A DNA stretch of 64,000 nt from Onchocerca lupi (Eukaryota; Nematoda; Chromadorea; Rhabditida; Onchocercidae), in NCBI GenBank assembly GCA_028564675.1, contig JAOVVO010000193.1, forward strand, positions 1 through 64,000, read 5' to 3'. The position numbers and the translations under genes were made by a program. The notes below the pieces were generated by a model. That model was not told the origin of the DNA, did not search any database, and worked only from the letters and a program-made list of their open reading frames with translations. Position 1 is the stretch's first letter, and each line of letters opens with the position of its first letter. Positions 53,590 to 64,000 of this stretch are shown piece by piece.

Positions 53590-56500
53590 TTATTTTGTGA
53601 ATCTTCTGCATAAACCGATATAGTAAAACCAATATAACATATTGAAAACAATGAATAGCAACGGAAAGGTTTTGCCAGAAATCTGAAAATTGTCTTTTGA
53701 TAGACAATTATGATGATCAAATCCTCGTATTTTTTTAAATCCTAAATCTTTGCACTCTTTTTTAATCCTAAACAGTGCTTAATCTTTTCGGTCATGTATT
53801 ACTTTTTTATTCTATTCATTTATATTTATACACGAGCTTACTGTGGAATTTGACTCGAGATATAAGCACAGATCATCCGATTCAATTCATTTTGGTTAAA
53901 CCTTGGATGACCACATATAATTAAATTTCGATAAAAGTTTTTGAAAAGGAGAAGTTGAACTAACGTATTTCAATTAATTGATCGATAAAAATCACTACCT
54001 CATCTATTTTTTCTCCGTCTGTTTTTTCTGACTCTTCAACAGCTGAAATGCGGCGAAAGAAGCTTTCTCGTTGCATCTGCCTGGATGGGTAATCGGGCGA
54101 CCAAAGTGTTGCCAAACTGTTATTATTATCATGCAAATTCCGATCATCTGAATTCAAATAAAGAAATGACCCATTTTGTTGCAAAGCTTTCACTGGACTA
54201 TCTGAAATACACTCCAGAATTATTAGTATTATTCTACCATTTAGCGGAAGTTTGCATATTATTTATTCAGTAATAAACTTACTTATATTTGATAATGGAA
54301 TTTTGGAATTTGTATGTGAATCATTCCTTTTTGATTTCATTTTCCACGGTTCGGTATGCGTTCGGAAGCTGGATTCTCGAACTCGTACACATCGTTTTTT
54401 TCTCATATTTACTTTATCTACATAACCAACAATTGCCAGCTGCAAAAAGTAACCAATGATTAAATAATTTGTCCTTCAGTGTGATCAGTCCGATAACCGG
54501 TTCAAGCATTTATCAAGTTTTCAGCTCGATGTTCTTGTCAGAGTGTTTTAAAGTACTTCTTGCGAGAAAGATTGAGAACTCTGTCCGAGTGCTATATCGT
54601 AGATCCAACAAATCAGTCGGTATTAGCGATGTTCACACTACCATCAAAGTATTTAATGTTTTATTTAGCCATTTGAATTCGATCTTGCTGTGCTTGAATC
54701 CTCTTCTGGCATGAAACAGAAAGGATAGGAAAAAAGATATTATCCTCTTATTATATTATTATTATATTTTTGATTAATTTACCTCGACAAGGGATAAGAA
54801 GATGAAACCAACACAGCCAAACATCCAGATATCCAGTGCCTGAATAAGAATTGATACCAACAAATCTTATTTTTATTCGCCTGATACTCAAACATTTTTT
54901 TTTTTCATTCGATGTTATGGCTTCCAGAACTTTATATTTTTAGTAATTATTAGCTTAAAGAACGAGAATTTTGCAAGTCAAGTTGGATTGTTTATTTGTT
55001 TATCATTATAACTAAGAAGTAGACAATATAAGTTCTGCTAAATCATTGCTAATGACATTTTACTTTTGAAGTATATAAATTTTACTCATTTTACTTTTAA
55101 ATTATTACTAAAGATAAGTTGAAAATTATATGATTTTGAAAATTTATGGAAAAAATGATTCAATATGAAAATTTCTGAGTATTTTACCTTTACATATGAT
55201 ACACGTGGTAAATTTTTGACAATATTACCGAATTGGAAAGTTAGCGCCATGAGTGAACTAACACCGAGCGTTATGCGTGCTGGCAGTGCTTTTGTATCAA
55301 TCCAGAATGCTATCCATGATATGAATACTGATAAATACGTAGGCATGTAAGCCTAAAAAAAGATGCTAGATGGTATATCAATCTTCTCCCTAAAATTTAC
55401 TTTCAATTTAATTTTGATTTTTTGTGCTAGAGAAGAGGCTAAATAGAAACTATCATATTAGGTATCACATCATTTGTTCCTGAGGATAACTTTCTAGCTT
55501 GCATATGTAAGCATAGATGATATGAAGTGACATGTTGTTTTTACTGTTATTTGAAACATTAATTACCTGTAGAATGTAATATCCGTAGAGACGGCGAAAA
55601 ATGAATACAACTTCCAATTGGTCCCATTGACCGGCTGTATAAAAAAGAGTTGTATTCTTGTTTTCAGTATGTGTAAGTAAAAAGTCGGGTAGATTTTTAC
55701 TACTTGGGTCGGGAATCGATATAGGTTCCCAGTCACGCCAAACTATTCTCACTTCCGCCGAATTATATGAATAACTCTGCAAACAAAGCAATCTTGTTGT
55801 TGCCTATTTTTCGGAGTGTTTCTCCGATCTATTGAAACTGGTCATATTTATTTAATTCATTTAAATGTTTGAAAAAATTATGAAGTCAGCGGTAATTTTA
55901 TCAAGCCGAAAAATTTTATAGTTCATTGAATTTTGTATTTTCATACTCATAATATTGGCCATTAAATCGCTTATTATGCATTCGAAAATCCCTATCTAGT
56001 GTGCCAGAACTGTTCGGATACTATATACAATATATTATCAAACATCAACTTCTGAATAGAGCTTTAGGATGACCATAGTTGAGCTAAATATTTAATCCAT
56101 AAGCGGTCAGGCTCTCGATGAAACAAATTTATATTGTTTCTAATAAACATCACCTCAAAGATGAGATTACATTGTTGCGTATCCATGGGAAAATTAGTTA
56201 AATCAAGTTGACATGGTCCCTGCAAACTGACCCTGAAATCTATCTTCCTTTTTCTAAGACTAAGCGCAATTTGAGAATTTATCAAATGTTGTTACTAGCT
56301 CATTTGATTCAATTGCTACAAAAACATAGTTAATACAAAATTTGCATTATTTGATTTCACAAAAATTTTTTTCAGCGAAAAAGAAATTGCTCAATGCCTA
56401 CATTTGGTCAAATCAATATTTGATCTACTATTCAATTCTTGATTTATGTTTTCTTACATAAACTTAACTCGAAAGAAGTATATGAAAGGTCTTACATCGG

Positions 56501-59500
56501 AAAAACTTTGATTATTTTTTGTTGCCAATGCAAATTACTTTTTTATACAAAATAATTATTTTCCATGCAAATTCAAATAAACTTAGATCCTTAAAATTCA
56601 GCTAAGAAATAACGCTGTTGAAAATATAAAAAACCTTTTAAAACTAAAAAATCTTGTGTTTTTTTATTTGAGATTTTCCAGAAAAAAAAAAAAATGAAAA
56701 AATTTAAGCTTGATTTTTGAATGCTAAATAATTTTAGATTCAAAGATCTTGCCAGTTCGGACGTATATCTAGTAGATTTATCATTTACTTCAAAAATTAT
56801 TTTACCTGTAATTGAGCCATACCGTTCCATTAGGAAATATTAATAGAAGAATATTTTGTGATGGTGATGTATGTATTGTTACTTTTTTACTGTTAACAAC
56901 GCAAACATTTGGTGTCCACAAGTTGGGTAATTTGTGAGCTGCCAATGATAAATTGGTTAAACAGTAATTTAAGTGCTGAAAGTGATATTGTTATAATTAT
57001 AGCAGTTCCCATTTTCACGAATAATAAGCATGATCTTCTCAAAAGACACGTGATCGAACGTGGGGTTATATGAAAAGTATTTTGTATGATACATAAAAAA
57101 AGTTGCATAAAATTTATTTGTTTTATAGAGAATATTTCATTATAGTATCAGATGAAATTGTATAAAATTTCAGAAGTTACCCTAAAATCGAGTCGTTTAT
57201 CGTGCCATATTTGGCTGAACCATATGTCTGCCTTGAAACTGCCAGTTATTTCGCTGATTTCTGTTATGCTTTGTACTGTTACTTCCACGATAACTTCAAT
57301 TGCATTATCCGACGGTAATGTATTCTTATCGTACGTTTGCTCATCGAATAGACCCTATTGTATTAATTTTAAATTTAAAACCATCTTGAAACAAAAATAA
57401 ATTTCCCAATTAATAGAGAGAAAGAATGAGGTAATGAATAGGATCTGCTTAGATATTACAATCTCGACTAATTAATATAATGTACTGTTTTTCATTTATT
57501 CTGGAATTTATCTCTCTCAATTTTTCCCTCAACAGTAATTCCCATCTTGTGCTTTTTTAAATCAGTAATTCCTTAATTGAATTATCAAAATATCCTAAAT
57601 TAGTGTTATGGATAATATTTAATAATCGTATTATAAATTCTCCAGAAAATGCTCTAGAAGGTCTACTTCTCATTAGCAAATCGAATTTTTAATCGTATCT
57701 TAATAATCTTATGCCAGTTTGCAATTTAATGGCTCGAAATACCTGGATTATATTTAATTTTACACTTGGCGAAATCCGATTTGTAGTATTTTAATCCTTT
57801 ATCACAATTTTTTTGATTGATTAAAAAATGAAAAAAAAAAAAGTGCTACGTAGTGGAGAAATAAATGAAAATGTTAGTTTGCTGTAAGAAGGAAAGAAAT
57901 TTAAAATGACATCGTAGTAGTCTTCCAGTAATAATTATGCATGTAAAATTTATAACTTACTATTTGATTATATATAATAAAATACTAAGTAAAATTTGTC
58001 TTTGCATGAGTGTATATTAATAATTTTTTATCTCTGAGTATTAACGATCAATGAAATGTAGTTGGAAAGACAATGGTTTGATGCTGCTGATAACAAAAAG
58101 ATGACATAATTTGATGTAGCACTCATGAATTTGATTAATTAAACTAAGAATTCATTTATTCTGACTGTTCTATCATTTGTACTTATTTGCTTATTCAGCA
58201 ATTTCTTGTCTTTATCAATTGAACATTTGAAGTTTTAGTTTGCTTTGTAGACTATTATATGCCTTTTTTTTCTTCACGCTCTTCCTTCAGAAAAAAAAAA
58301 GCAAATGACTGATTGTTTCTAATTTTATATTAAGAGATCAAAACAAGAATAATGTAGTGTGAATCATGCATTTAGTCTTGCATGCAAGAATTTTTGATTT
58401 GAATAACAGTGCAAAATATTACGAGGATTTGTTCTATGATGGGACCATGAATTTAATGGGAGTCGATTCTCTAATATCTCGGTTACCCACCTCTTTAATC
58501 ATCGATTATTAACAAAACTTTTATCATTCGAAAATAAAAATTGCTTAAAATTAGAAATTGAAAAATGGGAAGCATGAGATATAGTGAAGATTGATAGCCT
58601 TCTATAACTTTTTCTTCATCATTTTTTAATCTACAACGATGTAAAAGTAATGAAATGAGAATTTTTAGGTCGCAAACATTCATTTTTCGTTTTCGACTTG
58701 TTCACTGTTTTTTTTAAAGTAATTTAAACTGTTAATGATAAAGTGATAAACAGTAAGCAGTTGTTTTCTTACCATTCCTTTTTTCCTATTTCTCTGCATC
58801 TTTCCTCCTCAAAATTTATTAAAATTTTCATACCTCTGCTACTCATCTTATAAAAAAAAAAAAAAAATTCCACATTTGTTCATTTTTTCTTTCGTCTCAT
58901 TTTTTTTTTTATTTTGTTTTATTTTTAGATTTTGGCATTTATGTACCTATAATTTTTTAATAATAAGCTATGATCTTTAGTATCATCTCCTGTATCGTTT
59001 TGATATTATTAACTTGGTGTAGATTTCGAACGAAAGCAAGAAATATACATCATTGGCTTAAAAGCCTCTGTTTTTTGAATTCTAAAAATTTCAGATTCTT
59101 CAAATTACGAAAATTTGCGACTTTTTCACAAATGAAAAGATTTGTTCATATCACTTTCTTTGCCTTAATCTATTTAAATAAAAATGTAAATGTTTATTGT
59201 TATTTTTGACACAGCGTTGCAAATTCTTCATCGATTGTTTTGAAAATTTGATACAACGTTATATTCAAATAGGTGTGTATTTTTGTGTAGATATATATAC
59301 CTACTATTATGTAGATATCATACCTGTGAATAACCAGCTTCGAATGAAGATAGCGCCACTACAATTATTGTAAACAAGAAGTGTTGAAGGTCAAGTGAAG
59401 CGATATAGTTTCAAGGGACGATGAATATGTTTACCGCCAAAAGAATAAACATATTTGCCGCCAAAATAATTAACATATTTACTGACAAAAGGAAAACATG

Positions 59501-61621
59501 TTTGCCGCCAAAATACTTCAATTCACAAATAAACGAAATGAGGTCAACCAATCAGAAAGCGACATATTGGAGATCAGAAGAGGAGGAGGAACCCCGAAAG
59601 GATTTAAAAGGTAGGATTTTGGGGCAGAGTGGATTAAGTTCGACAGCAGTTCGAGTTCAACGGAAAGTTCAATTCGGAATTTCTACACCGACGCAGCCAC
59701 AGTTTTACAACAACACAGATCTGCGCAACAATAGCAGCAAATCGACAGTCGAGGAATTCTACTCTTTCTACAATTGACAAAGGAAAGAATAATCAGTGAT
59801 CAATTTGCTTGGATATTCTCAAATAATTTCTTGGACAGTTTGGATTCAGTCGACTTCGTTTCAATTTCAAGGATAGTTCGGGTGAAATCGACCTATTTTA
59901 GTTCATCCAAATAATTCCTCGCTGAAGATCAAACTTGGGTAATAAGAAAAAGTAGTCATACTCGCGGAGCGGAAGCAATAGTTGCAAATCAGGTAATTGT
60001 AAAACGACGAATAATTGCAAATCAAAGTGAGGAAGAACGGGCATGAGCGAACGAGCGAAACAGGCAAAGAACAGCTCAAATACGTGCAGGGGAAGCAGTA
60101 GATTTACGTGCAGCGGACTTGAGGATGCACGGTTGCGAGCATGGCGATTGTGTTCTGCTACTTCTGATCTACTTCGTTCCGAACAGAATGAACGTTGGGA
60201 GTGGCAGAAAGATGTCAATGAAAAACAGCAGATCAGCATCAGATGGAAAAACTGTTCATTCCGCTTCCAGGTTGCTATTGAATATGCAATTCATTACAAC
60301 TTCCACGTTTATTGTTACGCACGTGGACAAATAGATATTGCTTGTTCTAGAGTCGACAAACCAGAAAATCTGTTTTCTTTTTTTCTTTTCCACTTAACCA
60401 GATTGAGCCACAGCAGTACGTGAATATAAAACATTCATGTATTCGATTGTAACGTTGTTTCAAAATTTCGAAACAATTGGTAAGAACTTAACAGAGATTT
60501 AAAATTCTGAACTGACGAATATTTACATTTTTATTCATACATTCATGACACCATGTACCTGTTGTTAAAAACTTATAAGTTGAAAAAAGAATGAACTAAA
60601 TATTTCATAATAATGCTTATTTGCAACTTCAATAAATTCCAAAGGCATGAATAAAAAGATAAAGGATAAAACGCTAATAAGGATAAGAGAATATTTGTTA
60701 CTTTCTGCTCATACAATTTATAAATGAATTGAATATCAGAATATCATAACCTTTCAGACATTTAGATATTTGTACTCAAATTGTATGTCCGATTAATACA
60801 CTAAGTTAAATTTGCTTTAATTCATCATCCAATAAAAGAAAGAGGAACCAATATAAAGGCGTACCTGTATTAACTTTTTTCGTAACTCTGCATTGACTGG
60901 AATACATGATTTGTATTTCTCGAGAACATGATTTCGTTCTTTTTGTTTACCTATGATTAAGTTTTATTGCCATGTTTAACTATTCATTATCGACTGATGC
61001 TCGTAAATATAGTTAAGTTAAATATTCTGCATTCTTAGATTTGTATTTTGGTCTCTTTATTCCCAGACTATTAAAAAAGTATATTTGTTACAAAAAAAAA
61101 AAAAAAATTTTTCCGACTAAGCTACCCAATAATTTATTTTACTTTGAGATTATTGCTAGGCTTTGACTTATCATAACTTATAAAAAGATTAGAAGTTTGA
61201 TTATCCACAAAATGGATTTAAAAGAGTCTTCGTTATTTCCGGGCATGGTTAATTAATAATGCGAATTAAAAAAAAAGTTCAATTAGTTCTTTCCCTAAAG
61301 GAAAGCATTGCAATGTTGCTAGTACTCCGAAGACGCAAATTTAATTCCAAAGTTGCTTAAATGGAACAAAAAAATTGCATGAACTAAATCATGTCAAATT
61401 TAATTTTATTTGAATAAATGAAAAAAATTTACCACTCAATTTTTGCTCTCCAATGATATCTGCTAGATGTTCCGTTTCGGTAGGTGACAGTTCGGGTAAA
61501 AGCAATACAATACGGGCAAGATAGGGAACAATCATTGCAATTGCCGGTAAAATGTTTGTTTTGATTAGAAATAATAATATGGTTACAAACAGTGTCAGCT
61601 TTTGTAATCGCAATGTTATTA
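53590..61621 (-). CDS. Cys-loop ligand-gated anion channel subunit, ACC/LGC-46-like
   Basis: Eleven minus-strand exons join in phase: 61621-61433, 60896-60865 (32 nt), 57354-57181, 56975-56806, 56232-56154, 55776-55567, 55352-55188, 54839-54783, 54439-54283, 54201-53999, 53682-53590. About 508 residues are covered, lacking only the start codon (tentative exon at 62561-62615). Order of parts: hydrophobic leader; ELRKKLIQ helix; extracellular domain with DIWFSQIWHDKRLDF and LPNLWTPN; Cys-loop C-x13-C with LTNFPMDTQQ; YNSAEVRIVW; M1; M2 with PARITLGVSSLMALT, where PAR predicts anion selectivity; the LPRVSYVKALDIW linker into M3; a basic then Asp/Ser-rich cytoplasmic loop; and M4 FPLLFIVFNMLYWFYY with a short tail. 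The M2-M3 segment is typical of the nematode acetylcholine-gated chloride channel group (ACC, LGC-46 to LGC-49). Ligand assignment is inferred from family resemblance. Confidence 0.93.
59424..59520. repeat. 24-bp tandem repeat, four units
   Basis: Four imperfect units built on AACATATTTGCCGCCAAAA lie inside the element, just inside its left terminus. Internal minisatellites of this kind are common in non-autonomous Helitron derivatives. Confidence 0.85.
60043..60390 (+). pseudogene. Helitron N-terminal/helicase C-terminal fusion remnant
   Basis: An open frame from ATG 60043. The first part is Arg/Ala/Glu-rich (MSERAKQAKN, ARLRAW, RSEQNER), like the charged region at the start of Helitron proteins. 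It is joined to GQIDIACSRVDKPENLF, which matches helicase motif VI and the following conserved C-terminal stretch of Helitron helicases. Rep, helicase motifs I-V and the normal C-terminus are missing, so this is a deletion product, not a working enzyme. Confidence 0.7.
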
Positions 61622-62560
61622 CTGCCAGGTTGCAAAATTTTCACTTTTATTTCCAGGTCAAATTTTAGTAAAATTTCAGAAGATATTAATCTACCAGTTC
61701 GATATAGAACGAATGAGAATGAATTGATTATAACTCTGAATTAATCATGGAATAGATGACATAATAGATTCTGTTCATCTCTTCAGTGGATCGCTATCGC
61801 ATGTATTGCGTTCTTTGCTTTCAGTATCCAATATTTCACTGAAAAAAAAAAAAAAAAATGTAAGTCTTCCAATCTTTCCATATATATAAAGGAGGATTTT
61901 ACTCTTGCTGATAAATCAGTTTCCCTGTTATCTTTCTATATCATTAATTCTTCATAAAGTCAATAAACAACTAACCATGCTTTATCGTATAGCTGGTCTG
62001 CAATAAAAGGCTTTTTTTAGTCTAATGAACTCTTCTTTGATAAAAAATGATAGCACTTAACATGGTCACTACTTGGCTATTTATTTGAAATAGTTGTGAT
62101 TTCCATCAGTAAATTTTGTCATCTATGTAATAATCAACAATTTTATCGTTTTTTGTCCTTATTTCCATGTTTTAATCTTCCAGCATTAGCTACGCACAAT
62201 TTCCTTTTTTGAGAAAATCTTTTAAATCTCTCAATGTTGTAGAAGGAGCAAATCCTTTTTATCAGCTTGCCTATTTCATTTCCTCTTACATTTCCCAGTA
62301 GGAAAATCACTTTTTTAGAAGTGGATAATTGGAAATTCGTTTTTTCGCACTTTTCAGAACTTAGACTTAAATTTTTCGCTTACCATTTCATTTCACTAAG
62401 AAAACTAAGAGAATGATTGACAAATAGAAAAAAGAAATTGTGCATGCATATGATAGTGAATGCAACAAATACTCCAAAAAATAAAGAATTTATGATTTTC
62501 AGGTAGCATTCAAAGGATTTACTAGATAATCCAAATTTCAGACACTGAAAAGGTGGTTAC

Positions 62561-62615
62561 ATATGCTTTTCACGTTGATTCTAAAAGGCCAGGAGTAGCT
62601 TGTGGCCAGATGCAT
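62561..62615 (-). other. Tentative first coding exon of the channel gene
   Basis: In a GC-richer patch, ATG at 62615 opens MHLATSYSWPFRINVKSI and reaches a GTAACC donor in phase 1. That fits the acceptor at 61622-61624 and produces a plausible signal-peptide N-region. An AATCAG acceptor lies about 10 nt upstream of the ATG. Not supported by homology. Confidence 0.4.
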
Positions 62616-64000
62616 TGGAGGCAAAGCTGATTGTATTTTAAATTTAAAATTCTAAACTTTCTGATGATTAAAAAAAAATCATAGAATGACTAATGTATAG
62701 ATATTTAAATTGAGAGAAGTGACGAACAAGAAAAGCTCAAGAATTTTTTCAAAAAAAAAAGTTTATAAGTTGCCATTTATGTCCAGAGATTTTTCGTATC
62801 AGCTACGATTGATATAATTCATTTCACTAGATTTTGAGATAAAGAAATACTCTTATCTATTGATGAAATTGGTTTATATAATTAATCATGAATAATCGAA
62901 AAACGATGAAGATAAGATTAGGCTCATCTAACAAACGATGATTTTAATTGAACTGGGACAGATTCATCTGGATGAGAGTACTGAAATTAGAGAATTATGA
63001 AGATGGAAAACTAGAGACACATGATACCTCCTGGCCTGTCACTACTGGGCCATGAAATTTGTTTTAAATGAGGAAGTGAAGTGTAATATTTCATACATAT
63101 ATATGTATACACACATTTATACATCTTTCTTTTTGATAGCCATTGTAACTGACAGCTAGCATTCCGATATTAAAAATAGGCTTGAGTAGCAGATGTTCGA
63201 TTAGGTATACCCTATTTGCCAGGTGGCCTAGCCTTCTTTTATCGCTAATCATTGATATAACTTTCATTTTATATTTATGCGTTTGAATTGCAGTTAAACA
63301 TATCAATTTTATATACAGCTGAAGACAGGTCCAATGAAAAAATTTTTTTTTCTTTCCTAATTTTCACATTTTATTGAAATTTGCAAATGACAGTAGCGGA
63401 GTATATCATGTCATATGTGTCCTCCTCAGACTTCAAATAAGCAGCAAAAGTATTCAAGCGAACTAAGCTTGATAAAAATAAAACTAGCGTCATCAGTGGC
63501 TGTTTGTTAACTATGCGATATTATGGAATTTTATATCACAAACAGAGGATTGTTGAAGTCTTTGATTTGCTAAACTTTCATAGAATTCATTTCAGCAACT
63601 TCCAAAAAATATTGAACATGTATTGAAGCGAGCAAATATGAAATCGATTAAATTCAATAATGTTTCAGTTTAAGCTTGAAGATTGAAAAATTATATCAAG
63701 CGGAAATGGAGATAAATAGAATTTTCTATTTAACGGAATATATTATAGGAAAAAAGAATGATTTCGATTTGAAGATGCAAAAGAATATTGGAGCAGCAAA
63801 GAGAAGAAACAAATGGATGGGAAAGGCAATATGGCTATAGCTTTTAAACGACGGCTCCAAAGGACAATCTTATTAACAATTTTATGATCAAATGATATGT
63901 TAGTTAATTTTTAGAAATTAATCGAAACACATAGAAACTTTTCATGATTATTTTTAATTTCATGTACTAGTTTTCATTAAATTTCCATCCTAGCTCTTAT
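62616..64000. other. Upstream flank of the channel gene, nothing recognised
   Basis: AT-rich. A 71-codon minus frame at 63091-63306 has no recognised motif. Probably promoter and 5' region of the channel gene, but no specific element can be supported. Confidence 0.5.

Larger units (their letters stand above)
59169..60541 (+). mobile_element. Internally deleted Helitron-family element with long inverted termini
   Basis: The left end (59169 to about 59275) starts TCTATTTAAATAAAAATG and matches the termini at 30880 and 51136. A degenerate inverted copy of the same ~100 bp lies at about 60438-60541, sharing AACGTTGT, CAAAATTTCGAAACAAT and TATTTACATTTTTATT. The interior is GC-richer than the flanks. 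It holds a 24-bp tandem array, an open frame at 59421-59777 of unknown meaning, and a helicase C-terminal remnant. The element lies antisense in the 3.5-kb intron between channel exons 57354-57181 and 60896-60865. Confidence 0.75.

Noticed and set aside
58495..58683. 62-codon minus frame as a channel exon
   Set aside because: No homology to receptor N-termini and no fitting splice phase; the 32-nt exon at 60865-60896 fits instead.
59421..59777. 118-codon frame inside the Helitron derivative as a host gene
   Set aside because: Begins in the 24-bp tandem array and lies wholly within the element; no recognised domain.

Overview
The window is nuclear DNA of a nematode, most likely a clade III (spirurid or filarial-type) worm. 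It is strongly AT-rich, genes are split by AT-rich introns with T-rich (T)nCAG acceptors, and several start codons sit a few bases behind such an acceptor, as expected for spliced-leader trans-splicing. Species cannot be fixed from sequence alone.

Layout. 1-150 is a (CA)n microsatellite. 4121-23515 (+) is one large 22-exon gene for an FNDC3-type fibronectin III protein with a C-terminal membrane anchor; every junction was checked for phase and gives about 1,356 residues. 26123-27372 (-) is LAMTOR4 (Ragulator) and 28644-30199 (-) is TRAPPC4 (TRAPP complex), both complete. 32257-34601 (-) is an unrecognised gene model with one unresolved junction. 35.5-36.7 kb (-) holds broken exon fragments. 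38153-40195 (-) is an intact three-exon, low-complexity protein of 421 residues with an eight-copy heptad repeat. 42.9-48.9 kb (-) is a graveyard of exon-like pieces with in-frame stops and frameshifts. 53590-61621 or 62615 (-) is a complete or nearly complete Cys-loop anion-channel subunit of the nematode ACC/LGC-46-like type.

Mobile DNA. Three Helitron-family relics share one terminal sequence. They are a solo terminus at 30880-31027, a decayed PIF1-type helicase element at about 49570-51136 (-), and an internally deleted element at 59169-60541 (+). The last has roughly 100-bp inverted termini and lies antisense in a 3.5-kb intron of the channel gene.

Functionally the intact genes are unrelated housekeeping or neuronal genes: membrane traffic (TRAPPC4), lysosomal mTORC1 signalling (LAMTOR4), a membrane-anchored FN3 protein and a ligand-gated channel. 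The most unusual content is the Helitron group with long inverted termini and the neighbouring decayed minus-strand exons.
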